Assembly (NCBI RefSeq): GCF_014202345.1
Contig: NZ_JACHGO010000003.1
Location: forward strand, 310,001 to 374,000
Reading direction: 5' to 3'
DNA length: 64,000 bases
DNA from: Desulfovibrio intestinalis
Lineage (GTDB): Bacteria > Desulfobacterota > Desulfovibrionia > Desulfovibrionales > Desulfovibrionaceae
In this document: positions 25,399 to 32,506 of the stretch, in pieces
Layout: the number at the start of each line of letters is the position of its first letter
How positions within the stretch are numbered: the stretch's first letter is position 1
Notes under the pieces: generated by a model
Databases searched by the model: none
What the model was told of the DNA's origin: nothing
Seen by the model: only the letters and a program-made list of their open reading frames with translations
Position numbers and translations under genes: made by a program

Positions 25399-26143
25399 TT
25401 TTTTCTCCCCAACGAAAGCTGGTTTGCGCAAGGCGCTGTATGCGCCTTTGGCTTGCCCAATAATATGCATTGGGCGTGCCAATTTTTAATTATGCAATCA
25501 ATTCAAAGTATTGATTTGGGGCGTACGCGGTGGTGCAGGGGGTGGCGGCAAAGGCCGCCGTACTAGGAACGCCAAAATTTCGGCAGGGCAGGCATGCGCG
25601 GCAGAATTTGCCGTCCTGGGCGGTAGATTTTGAAAAGCCCCTTGAGAAAATGTCATCGCATTTGAGTTTACCAGATAAAAAATGCCAGTACGGAGTTTTT
25701 TTATAGCAGCCCGACAGCAAAAATCTTGGCGCAGACGTGGCGCGATAGATCGTGTTGTGCTCATTGCTGGGTGGCGGTGTTTTTTATGAGCTGCTATAGA
25801 TATTCACATACGGTAAATATCCCATTATCATTTTAAACCCGCCCAGCGTTACAGCATATTGGCGACCACGGTACATAACGCTTCAGGTGGTGTGCCGTGC
25901 CATTTTTCCTCGACTATGAATCACCAATTTGGCATTCTGATGCCCGTTTACCTCTTTCCTTTATTGGCTTGCTGGTATCTTGAAAATAGTCTTTGCCAAT
26001 CTTGGGTATGAGAAACTCGTAATTGACAAGTACTGACAGGTTGCACCCTGCCGGGTGCAACCTGCTTTTCGGCAAAACGCTACGGCCTTGATGGGCTCAA
26101 ACGGGTTCATAGAGCAGGCAGTCAAACCGTATGGGAGAGAGCA
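25399..26143. other. 745-base intergenic region upstream of mgtC
   Basis: AT-richer than its surroundings. Short open frames here (for example 25490-25720 minus) have no ribosome-binding site, coding bias or recognisable domain. The only clear structure is the hairpin at 26038-26063. It must hold the promoters of the TPR gene and of mgtC. Confidence 0.6.
26038..26063 (+). promoter_or_regulatory. Terminator-like hairpin in the mgtC leader (possible attenuator)
   Basis: Perfect 11-pair stem AGGTTGCACCC-TGCC-GGGTGCAACCT followed by GCTTTTC, 80 bases upstream of the mgtC start on the same strand. It could end a leader transcript conditionally. Confidence 0.45.
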
Positions 26144-26875
26144 ATGACCTTGGCCGCGATACAGAGCTTTCAGCTCGAGTCTTTTCTTGATTCGTGCCTC
26201 AGCGTAACGGTTGCTTTTATTCTTGGTTCCATTGTCGGTTTTGAGCGCCAGTACAGGCAAAGAACTGCGGGCTTGAGAACCAATGTGCTTGTGGCCATTG
26301 GCTCTTCTGTTTTTGTGGATATTGCGGCCTGTATTGCTGGGCCGGATGGAGCAGCCAGGGCCATTTCATACATCATATCCGGCGTGGGATTTCTTGGCGC
26401 GGGCATTATTATGCGCGATCAGGGCAGGGTGAGCGGGCTGGACACTGCCGCTACACTTTGGGGGGTTGCAGCCATAGGAGCCTGCGCCGGGGCCGACTTG
26501 CTGGGCGAATCTTGCCTGGCCGCGCTTTTCGTTCTTCTGGCGAACACCCTGTTGCGGCCCATAGCCAATGCTATCAACCGCGCGCCGTTACAGATGAAAG
26601 CTCTGGAAAGCGCCGTGTCGGTGCATATGATTATTCTTGGCGAGAAAACCGGGGAATCTTTATCAATGCTGAAGGGCCTGCTTCGATCAGAGGGCTATGA
26701 CGCCACAGATATTGACGTACGCCCATTTGCAGACGGAAAGGTGGAGGTTGAAGCGACATTTGCGGCAGGTTCAGCAGACACAGAATATTTTGAGCGTCTG
26801 GTAACCAAAATTACTGCGGCGCCCTACGTCGACAATGCCTACTGGTCGCCTGTCATGCTTGAAGGGGCGCAATAA
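26144..26875 (+). CDS. mgtC: MgtC/SapB family membrane protein
   Basis: Inner-membrane protein linked to growth in low Mg2+ and survival under stress; in pathogens MgtC affects membrane potential and the F-type ATPase. The 243 residues have the N-terminal MgtC membrane domain (AFILGSIVGFERQYRQRTAG, ISGVGFLGAGIIMRDQGRVS, GLDTAATLWGVAAIGACAGA) with about four or five helices, followed by a C-terminal ACT-like cytoplasmic domain of about 90 residues. GGGAGAG precedes the ATG. It is isolated, with a hairpin in its leader. Confidence 0.92.
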   Translation: MTLAAIQSFQLESFLDSCLSVTVAFILGSIVGFERQYRQRTAGLRTNVLVAIGSSVFVDIAACIAGPDGAARAISYIISGVGFLGAGIIMRDQGRVSGLDTAATLWGVAAIGACAGADLLGESCLAALFVLLANTLLRPIANAINRAPLQMKALESAVSVHMIILGEKTGESLSMLKGLLRSEGYDATDIDVRPFADGKVEVEATFAAGSADTEYFERLVTKITAAPYVDNAYWSPVMLEGAQ

Positions 26876-26961
26876 TTTTATTCACTACATTAGATGGTGC
26901 GCAGATAGACGCGAGCTGATTGGTTTGAAAAGTGGGGTGGCTTGCGGGTACCGGGAAGTAT

Positions 26962-27030
26962 GCGGCGCAGAGGTTTCCTGCGCCGCCGGAAACCGCATTT
27001 TTAGGCAGAATGGCAACTATCTGCTCTGGA
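26962..27030 (+). repeat. Partial copy of repeat family A (A7)
   Basis: Contains a small GC hairpin (GGCGCAG...CTGCGCC) and then GGAAACCGCATTTTTAGGCA-GAATGGCAA, matching the second module of family A. It lies in the 311-base gap between convergent mgtC and cmk; a further stem GGAGCAG...CTGCTCC (about 27107-27136) may be a terminator. Confidence 0.45.
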
Positions 27031-27186
27031 ACCGTTATGCTTGAAATGCCAGCAGGTTTTGCCGCTAATGATGCCTGTCCGGGCTTAATGGCTCCCTATA
27101 CGTCAGGAGCAGCCCTGCAACTGCAAGACTGCTCCATTATGACATGGTCTTGAGGCCAGAGGGTCTGGCAAAAAGATAGGCCGAGC

Positions 27187-27879
27187 TCAGGCGTGCAGGC
27201 TTTGAGCCCCGCCGTGTACATTGATATGGTGCAGCATGACGCCAAGCACGCCTTCAATATCAAGTTGTGATGTATCCACAATAAGGGCGTCAGGGGCAGG
27301 GCGCAGAGGAGCCACCGCGCGGTTGCGGTCCAGCGCGTCGCGCTGGCGGATCTGCTCGGTAAGGCTTGTCAGCTCTGCAGCTTCCCCCCTTTCTTTCAAA
27401 TCGCGCAAGCGGCGCATGGCGCGCACTTCAGGAGCTGCATCCAGAAAGAACTTGAAACGGGCGTCAGGAAAAACCACTGTGCCCATATCCCGCCCTTCAG
27501 CCACCAGAGGCGACATTTCGCCGATAGATCTTTGTGTCTGGCGCAGAATGTCGCGTACTGCAGGCACCGTGGCAATCCGGGCTGCCAGCATACCAACTTC
27601 CTCGGTGCGCACTTCGCCGCGCACGGCAACGCCATTGCAGAACAGGGTTGACTGCTGCCCCATACCGCCAAGGGTGAAAACCCATTGAGCGCAGCGGTCA
27701 CGCAGGTCTTCTTCCGGCAGTTTTTCAGCACCGGGGCCCAGTTTGAGGGCTATGCAGCGGAACATGGCCCCTGTATCCAGATAGGCCAGCCCCAGGCTTT
27801 CCGCCATGCGGCGGGCCAGAGTGGTTTTGCCTACTCCAGCGGGGCCATCCAGCGTTACAACTGACAGGCGGGCGCTCAT
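27187..27879 (-). CDS. cmk: Cytidylate kinase
   Basis: Phosphorylates CMP/dCMP with ATP. The 230-residue protein has the P-loop TLDGPAGVGKTTLARRMAES, YLDTGAMFRC, the GRDMGTVVFPDARFKFFLDA lid region and the QIRQRDALDRNRAVAPLRPA motif. The start at 27879 overlaps the hisC stop as ATGA and has AGAGA six bases upstream; an ATG six bases earlier is possible but badly spaced. It is cotranscribed after hisC. Confidence 0.94.
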   Translation of the reverse strand: MSARLSVVTLDGPAGVGKTTLARRMAESLGLAYLDTGAMFRCIALKLGPGAEKLPEEDLRDRCAQWVFTLGGMGQQSTLFCNGVAVRGEVRTEEVGMLAARIATVPAVRDILRQTQRSIGEMSPLVAEGRDMGTVVFPDARFKFFLDAAPEVRAMRRLRDLKERGEAAELTSLTEQIRQRDALDRNRAVAPLRPAPDALIVDTSQLDIEGVLGVMLHHINVHGGAQSLHA

Positions 27880-29036
27880 TTGCATTCTCTGTTTGCAGCC
27901 GAAGCTTCGGCATGGCGGTTCTGCAAAAGAATTTCGTCCATAGCCAGCAAAAATGTTCTGTTTTCCGCCTCATTGCCAATGCTGACGCGCAGATGCCCGG
28001 GCAGGTTGTAGCTGTTGAGGGGGCGGATAATGATGCCCTTGCGCAACAGGGTTTCAAAGCAGTCGTGCGCGCTCAACGTGTTTTCCGGCAGGCTGAAAAG
28101 AATAAAGTTGGCGGCGCTGGGCCATACGTTGCAGCCCAGAGCAGTAAGCCCGACAGTAAGGGCGTTCCGGCCCTGCCGCACAGTCTGCATGGTGAAGGAG
28201 TAGAAGGTTGTGTCTTCCAGAGCGGCCAGAGCGGCCTCTTCTGCCAGAATATTGACAGAGAAAGGCAGACGGGCGCGCCAGCAGTAATCCGCAAGGCTTG
28301 GGGGCAATATGCCGTAGCCCACGCGCATGCCAGCCAGGCCGAAGCTTTTGGAAAAAGTGCGCATGAAAGCCGTATTTTCGGGCAGTTCTCCACTGGCAAG
28401 AAGTGAAGAGTCCGGTTCGCTTTCAGCAAAGTCCATATAGGCTTCGTCAATCACAAGCAGGCAGGCAGGCGCAATTTGGGCGAGCTTGGCTGCCAGCTGG
28501 GCCACCTCGTCACGGGGCGGGCAGTAGCCCGTGGGATTGTCTGGCGTGGTGATGAAAACAAGACGGGTATTGGCGTCCACCTTGGAAAGCAGCCCGTCAA
28601 AGTCAAAAGAAAAATCAGCATTGAGCGGGTGACGGCGCACTTCAACACCGCTGATACGGCCTTGAATGGGGTAGATGCTGAAGCACGGTTCAAAGCATAC
28701 CAGATTGTGCACGCCAGGTTCGGCCAGAATGCGAATGAGCAGGTCTATGATTTCGTCGGAGCCGTTTCCCACAACCACCCGGCGCGGATCAAGCCCGTGG
28801 CGTTTTGCCAGAGCCTCCACCAGACGGGGATTGCCCCCCTGGGGATACCGGAAGCCCATGTCTGCGTGGCGCTGCACGGCTTCGCGCGCCAGAGGCGGCA
28901 TGCCCAGCGGATTTTCGTTGCTGGCCATCTTGATGACCTGGGCAAGATTGTACTTCTGCTGGATTTCGGCAATGGACAGACCGGGAACATAGGCCTTCAG
29001 GGCAAGAATTTCCTGCCGTACGCTGATCTGGGACAT
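27876..29036 (-). CDS. hisC: Histidinol-phosphate aminotransferase
   Basis: PLP enzyme (fold type I) converting imidazole-acetol phosphate to histidinol phosphate; related paralogues also act on aromatic amino acids. The 386 residues show KMASNENPLGMPPLAREAV, GNGSDEIIDLLIRILAEPG, FITTPDNPTGYCPP, VIDEAYMDFAE, and the PLP-lysine site MRTFSKSFGLAGMRVGYG. The start at 29036 has GGAGAA seven bases upstream. It overlaps cmk by four bases and is not in a his operon here. Confidence 0.92.
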   Translation of the reverse strand: MSQISVRQEILALKAYVPGLSIAEIQQKYNLAQVIKMASNENPLGMPPLAREAVQRHADMGFRYPQGGNPRLVEALAKRHGLDPRRVVVGNGSDEIIDLLIRILAEPGVHNLVCFEPCFSIYPIQGRISGVEVRRHPLNADFSFDFDGLLSKVDANTRLVFITTPDNPTGYCPPRDEVAQLAAKLAQIAPACLLVIDEAYMDFAESEPDSSLLASGELPENTAFMRTFSKSFGLAGMRVGYGILPPSLADYCWRARLPFSVNILAEEAALAALEDTTFYSFTMQTVRQGRNALTVGLTALGCNVWPSAANFILFSLPENTLSAHDCFETLLRKGIIIRPLNSYNLPGHLRVSIGNEAENRTFLLAMDEILLQNRHAEASAANRECK

Positions 29037-29087
29037 GTATTCTCCACAGCCGGGCACGGGGCTCTCGGCAACAAGGGGATTGTTTAC

Positions 29088-29120
29088 GGGCCGTGCCTCT
29101 TTTGTATAGAGACACGGCCC
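29088..29120 (-). terminator. Hairpin between the universal stress gene and hisC
   Basis: GGGCCGTG / CACGGCCC with an inner CTCT/AGAG extension and a 7-base loop, about 110 bases past the usp stop. No T run follows on the minus strand, so strength is uncertain. Confidence 0.5.
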
Positions 29121-29229
29121 TGATTGCTGTTTTGCCTGGGTACCCTGTTCCGCGTATGGGTCATATACTACCCGGCGAAAAGGTATGCCTTACATCACCG
29201 CCGTGGCAGGCGGGAGGGGCATGTAGTTT

Positions 29230-29670
29230 CTAGGAAGGACGTACGGTCAGTACGGGCATGTCGGCGTTTTTGACCACCTTTTCAGCAACGGAGCCGAAGA
29301 GGATTCTGTCAATGCCCTTGCGGCCATGCGTGCCCATAACAATGACGTCAGCTGATTCTTCCTTGGCATGCGCCAGGATTTCTTCAGCGGCATACCCGAT
29401 GAGAACCTTGCCTGTGGCAGTTACGCCGGAAAAATTTTCGGCAACGAAAGATTCCATTGATTTTTCGGCACCAGAAACTATTTCGCCCACAAAGTTCTCA
29501 ATGGTGTTGGGCGGCACATGAAAGCCAACATACTGGCTCAGCGAGGGTGCGGTGTATACAACCACGACGCTTGCGTTCAATCCCTTTGCAAGCAGCACGG
29601 CATATTCTGCAACATCCTTGCTGTGTTCGGAGAGGTCTACCGCGCAAAGAATCTTTTTGATTTCCTTCAT
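29230..29670 (-). CDS. Universal stress protein (UspA family)
   Basis: Single-domain 146-residue Usp with the ATP-binding signature GTHGRKGIDRILFGSVAEKV (G-2X-G-9X-G(S/T)) and the N-terminal KKILCAVDLSEHSKDVAEYA. Such cytoplasmic dimers help survival under starvation and other stress. AGGAG lies eight bases before the ATG. It is monocistronic and divergent from the sigma-54-driven gene. Confidence 0.93.
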   Translation of the reverse strand: MKEIKKILCAVDLSEHSKDVAEYAVLLAKGLNASVVVVYTAPSLSQYVGFHVPPNTIENFVGEIVSGAEKSMESFVAENFSGVTATGKVLIGYAAEEILAHAKEESADVIVMGTHGRKGIDRILFGSVAEKVVKNADMPVLTVRPS

Positions 29671-29911
29671 GGCAAGCTCCTGTTCCCCGTGGGATGATAA
29701 GGTTAAAAAAGTACAGCCTGTGAATTACGTTCAGTTTGGCCGCCATGCAGGCGGGGTTGAGGCTGTTTCTCGTAATCTTTGTTAAATTCTAGGTTTTTTT
29801 ACAGCAATAGACAAGGTCTTTTGCAGAGCATATGCTTGGGGCAAGGGAAAAAATTTCCCTTTCAAATGCACGGCAAGGTTATAAAATCAGGCAGTTGAGT
29901 AATATAGGGCC

Positions 29912-29928
29912 TTGGCAGGCTTTTTGCA
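29912..29928 (+). promoter_or_regulatory. Sigma-54 (RpoN) promoter
   Basis: TTGGCAGGCTTTTTGCA: the -24 GG (29914-29915) and -12 GC (29926-29927) are exactly ten bases apart and both flanks fit TTGGCA-N5-TTGCA. Transcription would start near 29940, 30 bases before the ATG of the next gene. Confidence 0.72.
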
Positions 29929-29969
29929 CAATATGGCGACAAATGCGGAACGCCAACCCTGGAGGCGAC

Positions 29970-30506
29970 ATGAAGATCAATAATGAGCAATTGGAAGCCC
30001 TGCTTCGCCAGCAGGAGCAGTCCTCCGGCACAGTCCGCAAGCCGGGCGGTCAGGGAGCAGGCTTTGAAGCCGCCTTGGCCGAACAATTGGGGTTTGGCGG
30101 CGTTGGGGCGTCTTCTACTGCCGAGGGCACGCCCTCTGTTGGCAGCATGCAGACGGCCCAGGCTTCCCAAGCGTCCATGATAAGCCAGATGCTGCTGGGC
30201 GCAACCGGTGAAGCTGACGAAACAAATCCCACTGAGGATGTGCTGCAGGATGCCTTCAATCAGGCTTCCGGCACATTGGATATGTGGGATTCTTACGTCA
30301 GCACTCTGGGTAGTGCCGGCAATAATGGTTCCCTGCGCCAAGCATATGCCCTTTTGCAGGGCATTGACGGCCAGGTTGCCTCACTGAAGGAAAACACTGC
30401 GGGCTTGCGCGGGCAAAATCCCGGCCTGGATACCCTGGTGAACAATCTGGAGGTGCTTGCCACCACAGAAAAGTTCAAATTCAACCGCGGGGACTATAAC
30501 GTCTAG
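29970..30506 (+). CDS. Unknown protein driven by a sigma-54 promoter
   Basis: 178-residue soluble protein without signal peptide or membrane segment. The N-terminus is Gln/Glu-rich (MKINNEQLEALLRQQEQ), the middle is Ala/Gly/Ser/Thr-rich and probably disordered, and the C-terminal third is helical (LRQAYALLQGIDGQVASLKE, NLEVLATTEKFKFNRGDYNV). GGAGG sits four bases before the ATG, which makes 29970 the start. Sigma-54 control often marks flagellar, nitrogen or stress genes in this group; the helical, low-complexity composition would suit a flagellar or secretion accessory protein, but no family is recognised. Confidence 0.75.
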   Translation: MKINNEQLEALLRQQEQSSGTVRKPGGQGAGFEAALAEQLGFGGVGASSTAEGTPSVGSMQTAQASQASMISQMLLGATGEADETNPTEDVLQDAFNQASGTLDMWDSYVSTLGSAGNNGSLRQAYALLQGIDGQVASLKENTAGLRGQNPGLDTLVNNLEVLATTEKFKFNRGDYNV

Positions 30507-30528
30507 CTTTTCCTTGGCATCGCAATGC

Positions 30529-30565
30529 AAAAAAGCCGTGAACATCAGGGGTTCACGGCTTTTTT
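30529..30565 (+). terminator. Rho-independent terminator
   Basis: Stem AAAAAAGCCGTGAAC / GTTCACGGCTTTTTT (15 pairs) with a 7-base loop, directly after the preceding gene. Confidence 0.85.
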
Positions 30566-30839
30566 GGTTTGTGGGAGTGGAGTGTGAAGGGATTTGCGTG
30601 TCAATTCTTGCGTGTCAGGGTCTTCATGTTTGAATGGGCTCCGCCAGTCATTGGTGGGCTGGTATGTTCTGGCGGAGCCTTTCAGGGAACTTTTCTTCTG
30701 AGAGTGGCCTTCTCAGGATTGCTATGGGTTTGTTATTCCGGGCCAGTGCAGGCAAATTATGGCTGGTCCGGTTTGGCTTGGTCTGTTTGGGAGGGCGGCT
30801 GTTTTTACAGCCGCCCTTTTTTTGCTTGGGCTGGAAAAG
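30566..30839 (+). other. Structured intergenic segment ending in a second terminator (possible small RNA)
   Basis: After the previous terminator this gap holds a stem GGCTCCGCCAG / CTGGCGGAGCC (30637-30679), a small stem CTGAGA/TCTCAG near 30700, and a strong terminator GGGCGGCTGT-TTTT-ACAGCCGCCC (30793-30816) followed by seven T on the plus strand. The T run is on the plus strand although the next gene is on the minus strand, so a separate plus-strand transcript is possible. I see no convincing promoter. Confidence 0.4.
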
Positions 30840-31442
30840 TTAGTTCTTCTTGGCGTCAGCGGGCGCACTGGTTGTGGTCTGGTCCATCATGCCGTTCATG
30901 TGCTGGCCGTTACCGTGTATGCCGGGGCCACCGTGGCCGCCGTGGCCCTTGCCGCCCATCATGCCCTTGCCGCCCATGCCGGGGCAGTCCATGCCGCCCA
31001 TACCACCCATCATGCCGCGGCCCATGCCGTGACCACCCATAAAGGGCACGCCCTTGTCCTGCATCTGCTTGCGCATGGCGCTGTCAAGCTGATACAGCTT
31101 GTTGTCCACGTCCTTCACGTCTTTCTGCAGGCTCAGGATTTTGGGGTCGTCTGCCTTCACACCCTGATAAAGAAGGGCATTGATTTCAGCCTGTTTGCCA
31201 TACTTCTGCTGGAACAGAGGCTGCATCTTGGGGCCAAATTCCTGATGGATAGCCTGCATGGCGTTCATCTGCTCAGTGGTCATATTCATGTGCGGTCCCA
31301 TGTGGGGGCCCATCTGGGAACCCATCTGGCCGCCCATCGGTCCCATGGGGGCTTGATCCTGGGCGCTGGCGATGCCAGCGGTGCCGAGCAGGGCTACAAG
31401 GGCGAGGGCCGCGGAGGTGGAAGCAAGTTTGGATCTTTTCAT
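30840..31442 (-). CDS. zraP: ZraP/Spy-like periplasmic metal-binding chaperone
   Basis: Periplasmic zinc/heavy-metal-responsive protein of the ZraP/CpxP/Spy superfamily. The 200 residues comprise a signal peptide (MKRSKLASTSAALALVALLG...ASA), a Met/Gly-rich lead, the helical-hairpin core (MTTEQMNAMQAIHQEFGPKM, KQAEINALLYQGVKADDPKI, VKDVDNKLYQLDSAMRKQM) and a long Gly/Met/His-rich tail that should bind metal. AAGGA is seven bases before the ATG at 31442. It is third in a minus-strand operon from a sigma-54 promoter, opposite a ZraS/ZraR-like two-component system. Confidence 0.88.
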   Translation of the reverse strand: MKRSKLASTSAALALVALLGTAGIASAQDQAPMGPMGGQMGSQMGPHMGPHMNMTTEQMNAMQAIHQEFGPKMQPLFQQKYGKQAEINALLYQGVKADDPKILSLQKDVKDVDNKLYQLDSAMRKQMQDKGVPFMGGHGMGRGMMGGMGGMDCPGMGGKGMMGGKGHGGHGGPGIHGNGQHMNGMMDQTTTSAPADAKKN

Positions 31443-31700
31443 GGTGATGTCCTTTATGGGTTTCGGCAGAGGCCGAAGTTTTTTTGTTTGCGTTGAGGGC
31501 GTTGCCGCCATCAGGCGTCGTTACTGTGTCTGCAAGTGGGTAATATCGGGGGCCGTATATGCCGTTTCTGCCTTGCCAGCCCGACCCCCTAAGGCCGCTG
31601 CAGCCGGACAGTGACGCCGCTGTTGTGTGTATCTGCCAAGAACTTTTTTAAGGCGTCTCATGTGTTGTCCTTGGTTTTGCAGGGCGTCTGCAGCCGGGGC

Positions 31701-31907
31701 TTACCAGCCCATGTGATTTCCGCCGTGGGGTCCGTGGGGGCCGTGGGAGCCATTACCACCGTTGCCGTTGCCGTTGCCGCACCAGGGAGAGGCAGTTCCG
31801 GTGCTTGCGGCATTTTGGGCCTGGGCGGGCAGAGCGGTGAGGGCCAGGGCGAACACAAAGGCCAGGGATGCAATAAGCAGGGAAGGCTTGAGGGTAGAGG
31901 TTTTCAT
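31701..31907 (-). CDS. Small secreted His/Gly/Asn-rich protein
   Basis: 68 residues: signal peptide (MKTSTLKPSLLIASLAFVFA...AQA) and a mature peptide of about 37 residues with a single Cys, an NGNGNGGNGS run, and an HGPHGPHGGNHMGW ending. This composition suggests low-affinity metal binding (Cu, Ni or Zn). AAGGAG seven bases before the ATG supports a real gene despite its size. It lies between the SHOCT protein and zraP; the 258-base gap to zraP contains only a small TTCGGC/GCCGAA stem that I can see. Confidence 0.75.
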   Translation of the reverse strand: MKTSTLKPSLLIASLAFVFALALTALPAQAQNAASTGTASPWCGNGNGNGGNGSHGPHGPHGGNHMGW

Positions 31908-31970
31908 TACAGTCTCCTTTGTTCTATCTATATGTTAGGTGGTCTTGACCATTTCCAGTTGTCAGGAGGG

Positions 31971-32201
31971 TCAGATCACGTTTTTGAGCTTTTCGTATTC
32001 TTCCTGCGTTATTTCGCCGGAAGCAAGGCGGTGTTTCAAAATGTTCAGTGTATCCCGGCGGTCAAAGTTACAGGGTTTGCGGCTGAAAAGTCGGCATACA
32101 AAGTAAATAGCCAGAGCCAGTACCGCGACCGCAATAAGCATTCCTATCCAACCGCCGCCCCATCCGAATCCGAAGAAATCCATAAAATTGCAAGTATGCA
32201 T
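31971..32201 (-). CDS. Small membrane protein with C-terminal SHOCT domain
   Basis: 76 residues: a Gly/Trp-rich N-terminus, one transmembrane helix (WIGMLIAVAVLALAIYFVCR) and a SHOCT domain (DTLNILKHRLASGEITQEEY), a short helical motif found in many small membrane proteins. GGGAGGATATAT precedes the ATG. It is the first gene of the sigma-54-dependent operon with the small secreted protein and zraP. Confidence 0.85.
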   Translation of the reverse strand: MHTCNFMDFFGFGWGGGWIGMLIAVAVLALAIYFVCRLFSRKPCNFDRRDTLNILKHRLASGEITQEEYEKLKNVI

Positions 32202-32294
32202 ATATCCTCCCGGTGAGGTCGGGCGCGCCCTGCATCCGGGCTGGGTGGCGCTGTCACCTGTTTGCGCGTTTTCGCGCTCTCTTGCCCCCTATAA

Positions 32295-32311
32295 GGCAAA
32301 GCGCGTGCCAA
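32295..32311 (-). promoter_or_regulatory. Sigma-54 promoter of the SHOCT-small protein-zraP operon
   Basis: On the minus strand TTGGCACGCGCTTTGCC, almost identical to consensus TTGGCACGNNNNTTGC; -24 GG (32309-32308) and -12 GC (32297-32296) are ten bases apart. Start near 32284, leader about 80 bases. An AT-rich stretch (32318-32375) upstream could be bent for activator looping. Confidence 0.82.
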
Positions 32312-32401
32312 AGTTGTTCATTTTTTATAAATTAATGTTATATAAGGTTTTATTTTTATATGACACTATGAGGGCGTTATGTTGGAAAACGTAATTTGTC
32401 C

Positions 32402-32472
32402 GTTTTTTACCCAGGTTGCATTTCCTGTGTCCTATTTTTACCATCGGGCTTGACCCTCTGGGTAAAAAATAC
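32402..32472. promoter_or_regulatory. Triple TTTTTACC motif between the divergent operons (putative activator sites)
   Basis: Two arms of an inverted repeat, TTTTTTACCCAG (32403-32414) and CTGGGTAAAAAA (32458-32469), with a third related copy CTATTTTTACCATCGGG (about 32432-32448) between. They lie 95-160 bases upstream of the sigma-54 -24 element, the usual distance for an NtrC-type activator, and the right arm overlaps the kinase promoter. Confidence 0.6.
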
Positions 32473-32479
32473 ATAATAC
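32450..32479 (+). promoter_or_regulatory. Putative sigma-70 promoter of the sensor kinase gene
   Basis: TTGACC (32450-32455), 18-base spacer, TAATAC (32474-32479); start near 32486. The spacer contains one arm of the TTTTTACC inverted repeat. Confidence 0.6.
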
Positions 32480-32506
32480 AGTCATCCCACTTCGTAAGGA
32501 CGGCCC

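Noticed and set aside
25490..25720. Small Cys-rich open frame in the gap before mgtC
   Set aside because: No ribosome-binding site, no recognisable domain, and base composition like non-coding DNA.
30569..31042. Plus-strand frames rich in Trp/Cys/Arg or His/Ala over the zraP region
   Set aside because: They are shadows of the Gly/Met/His repeats of zraP read in other frames.
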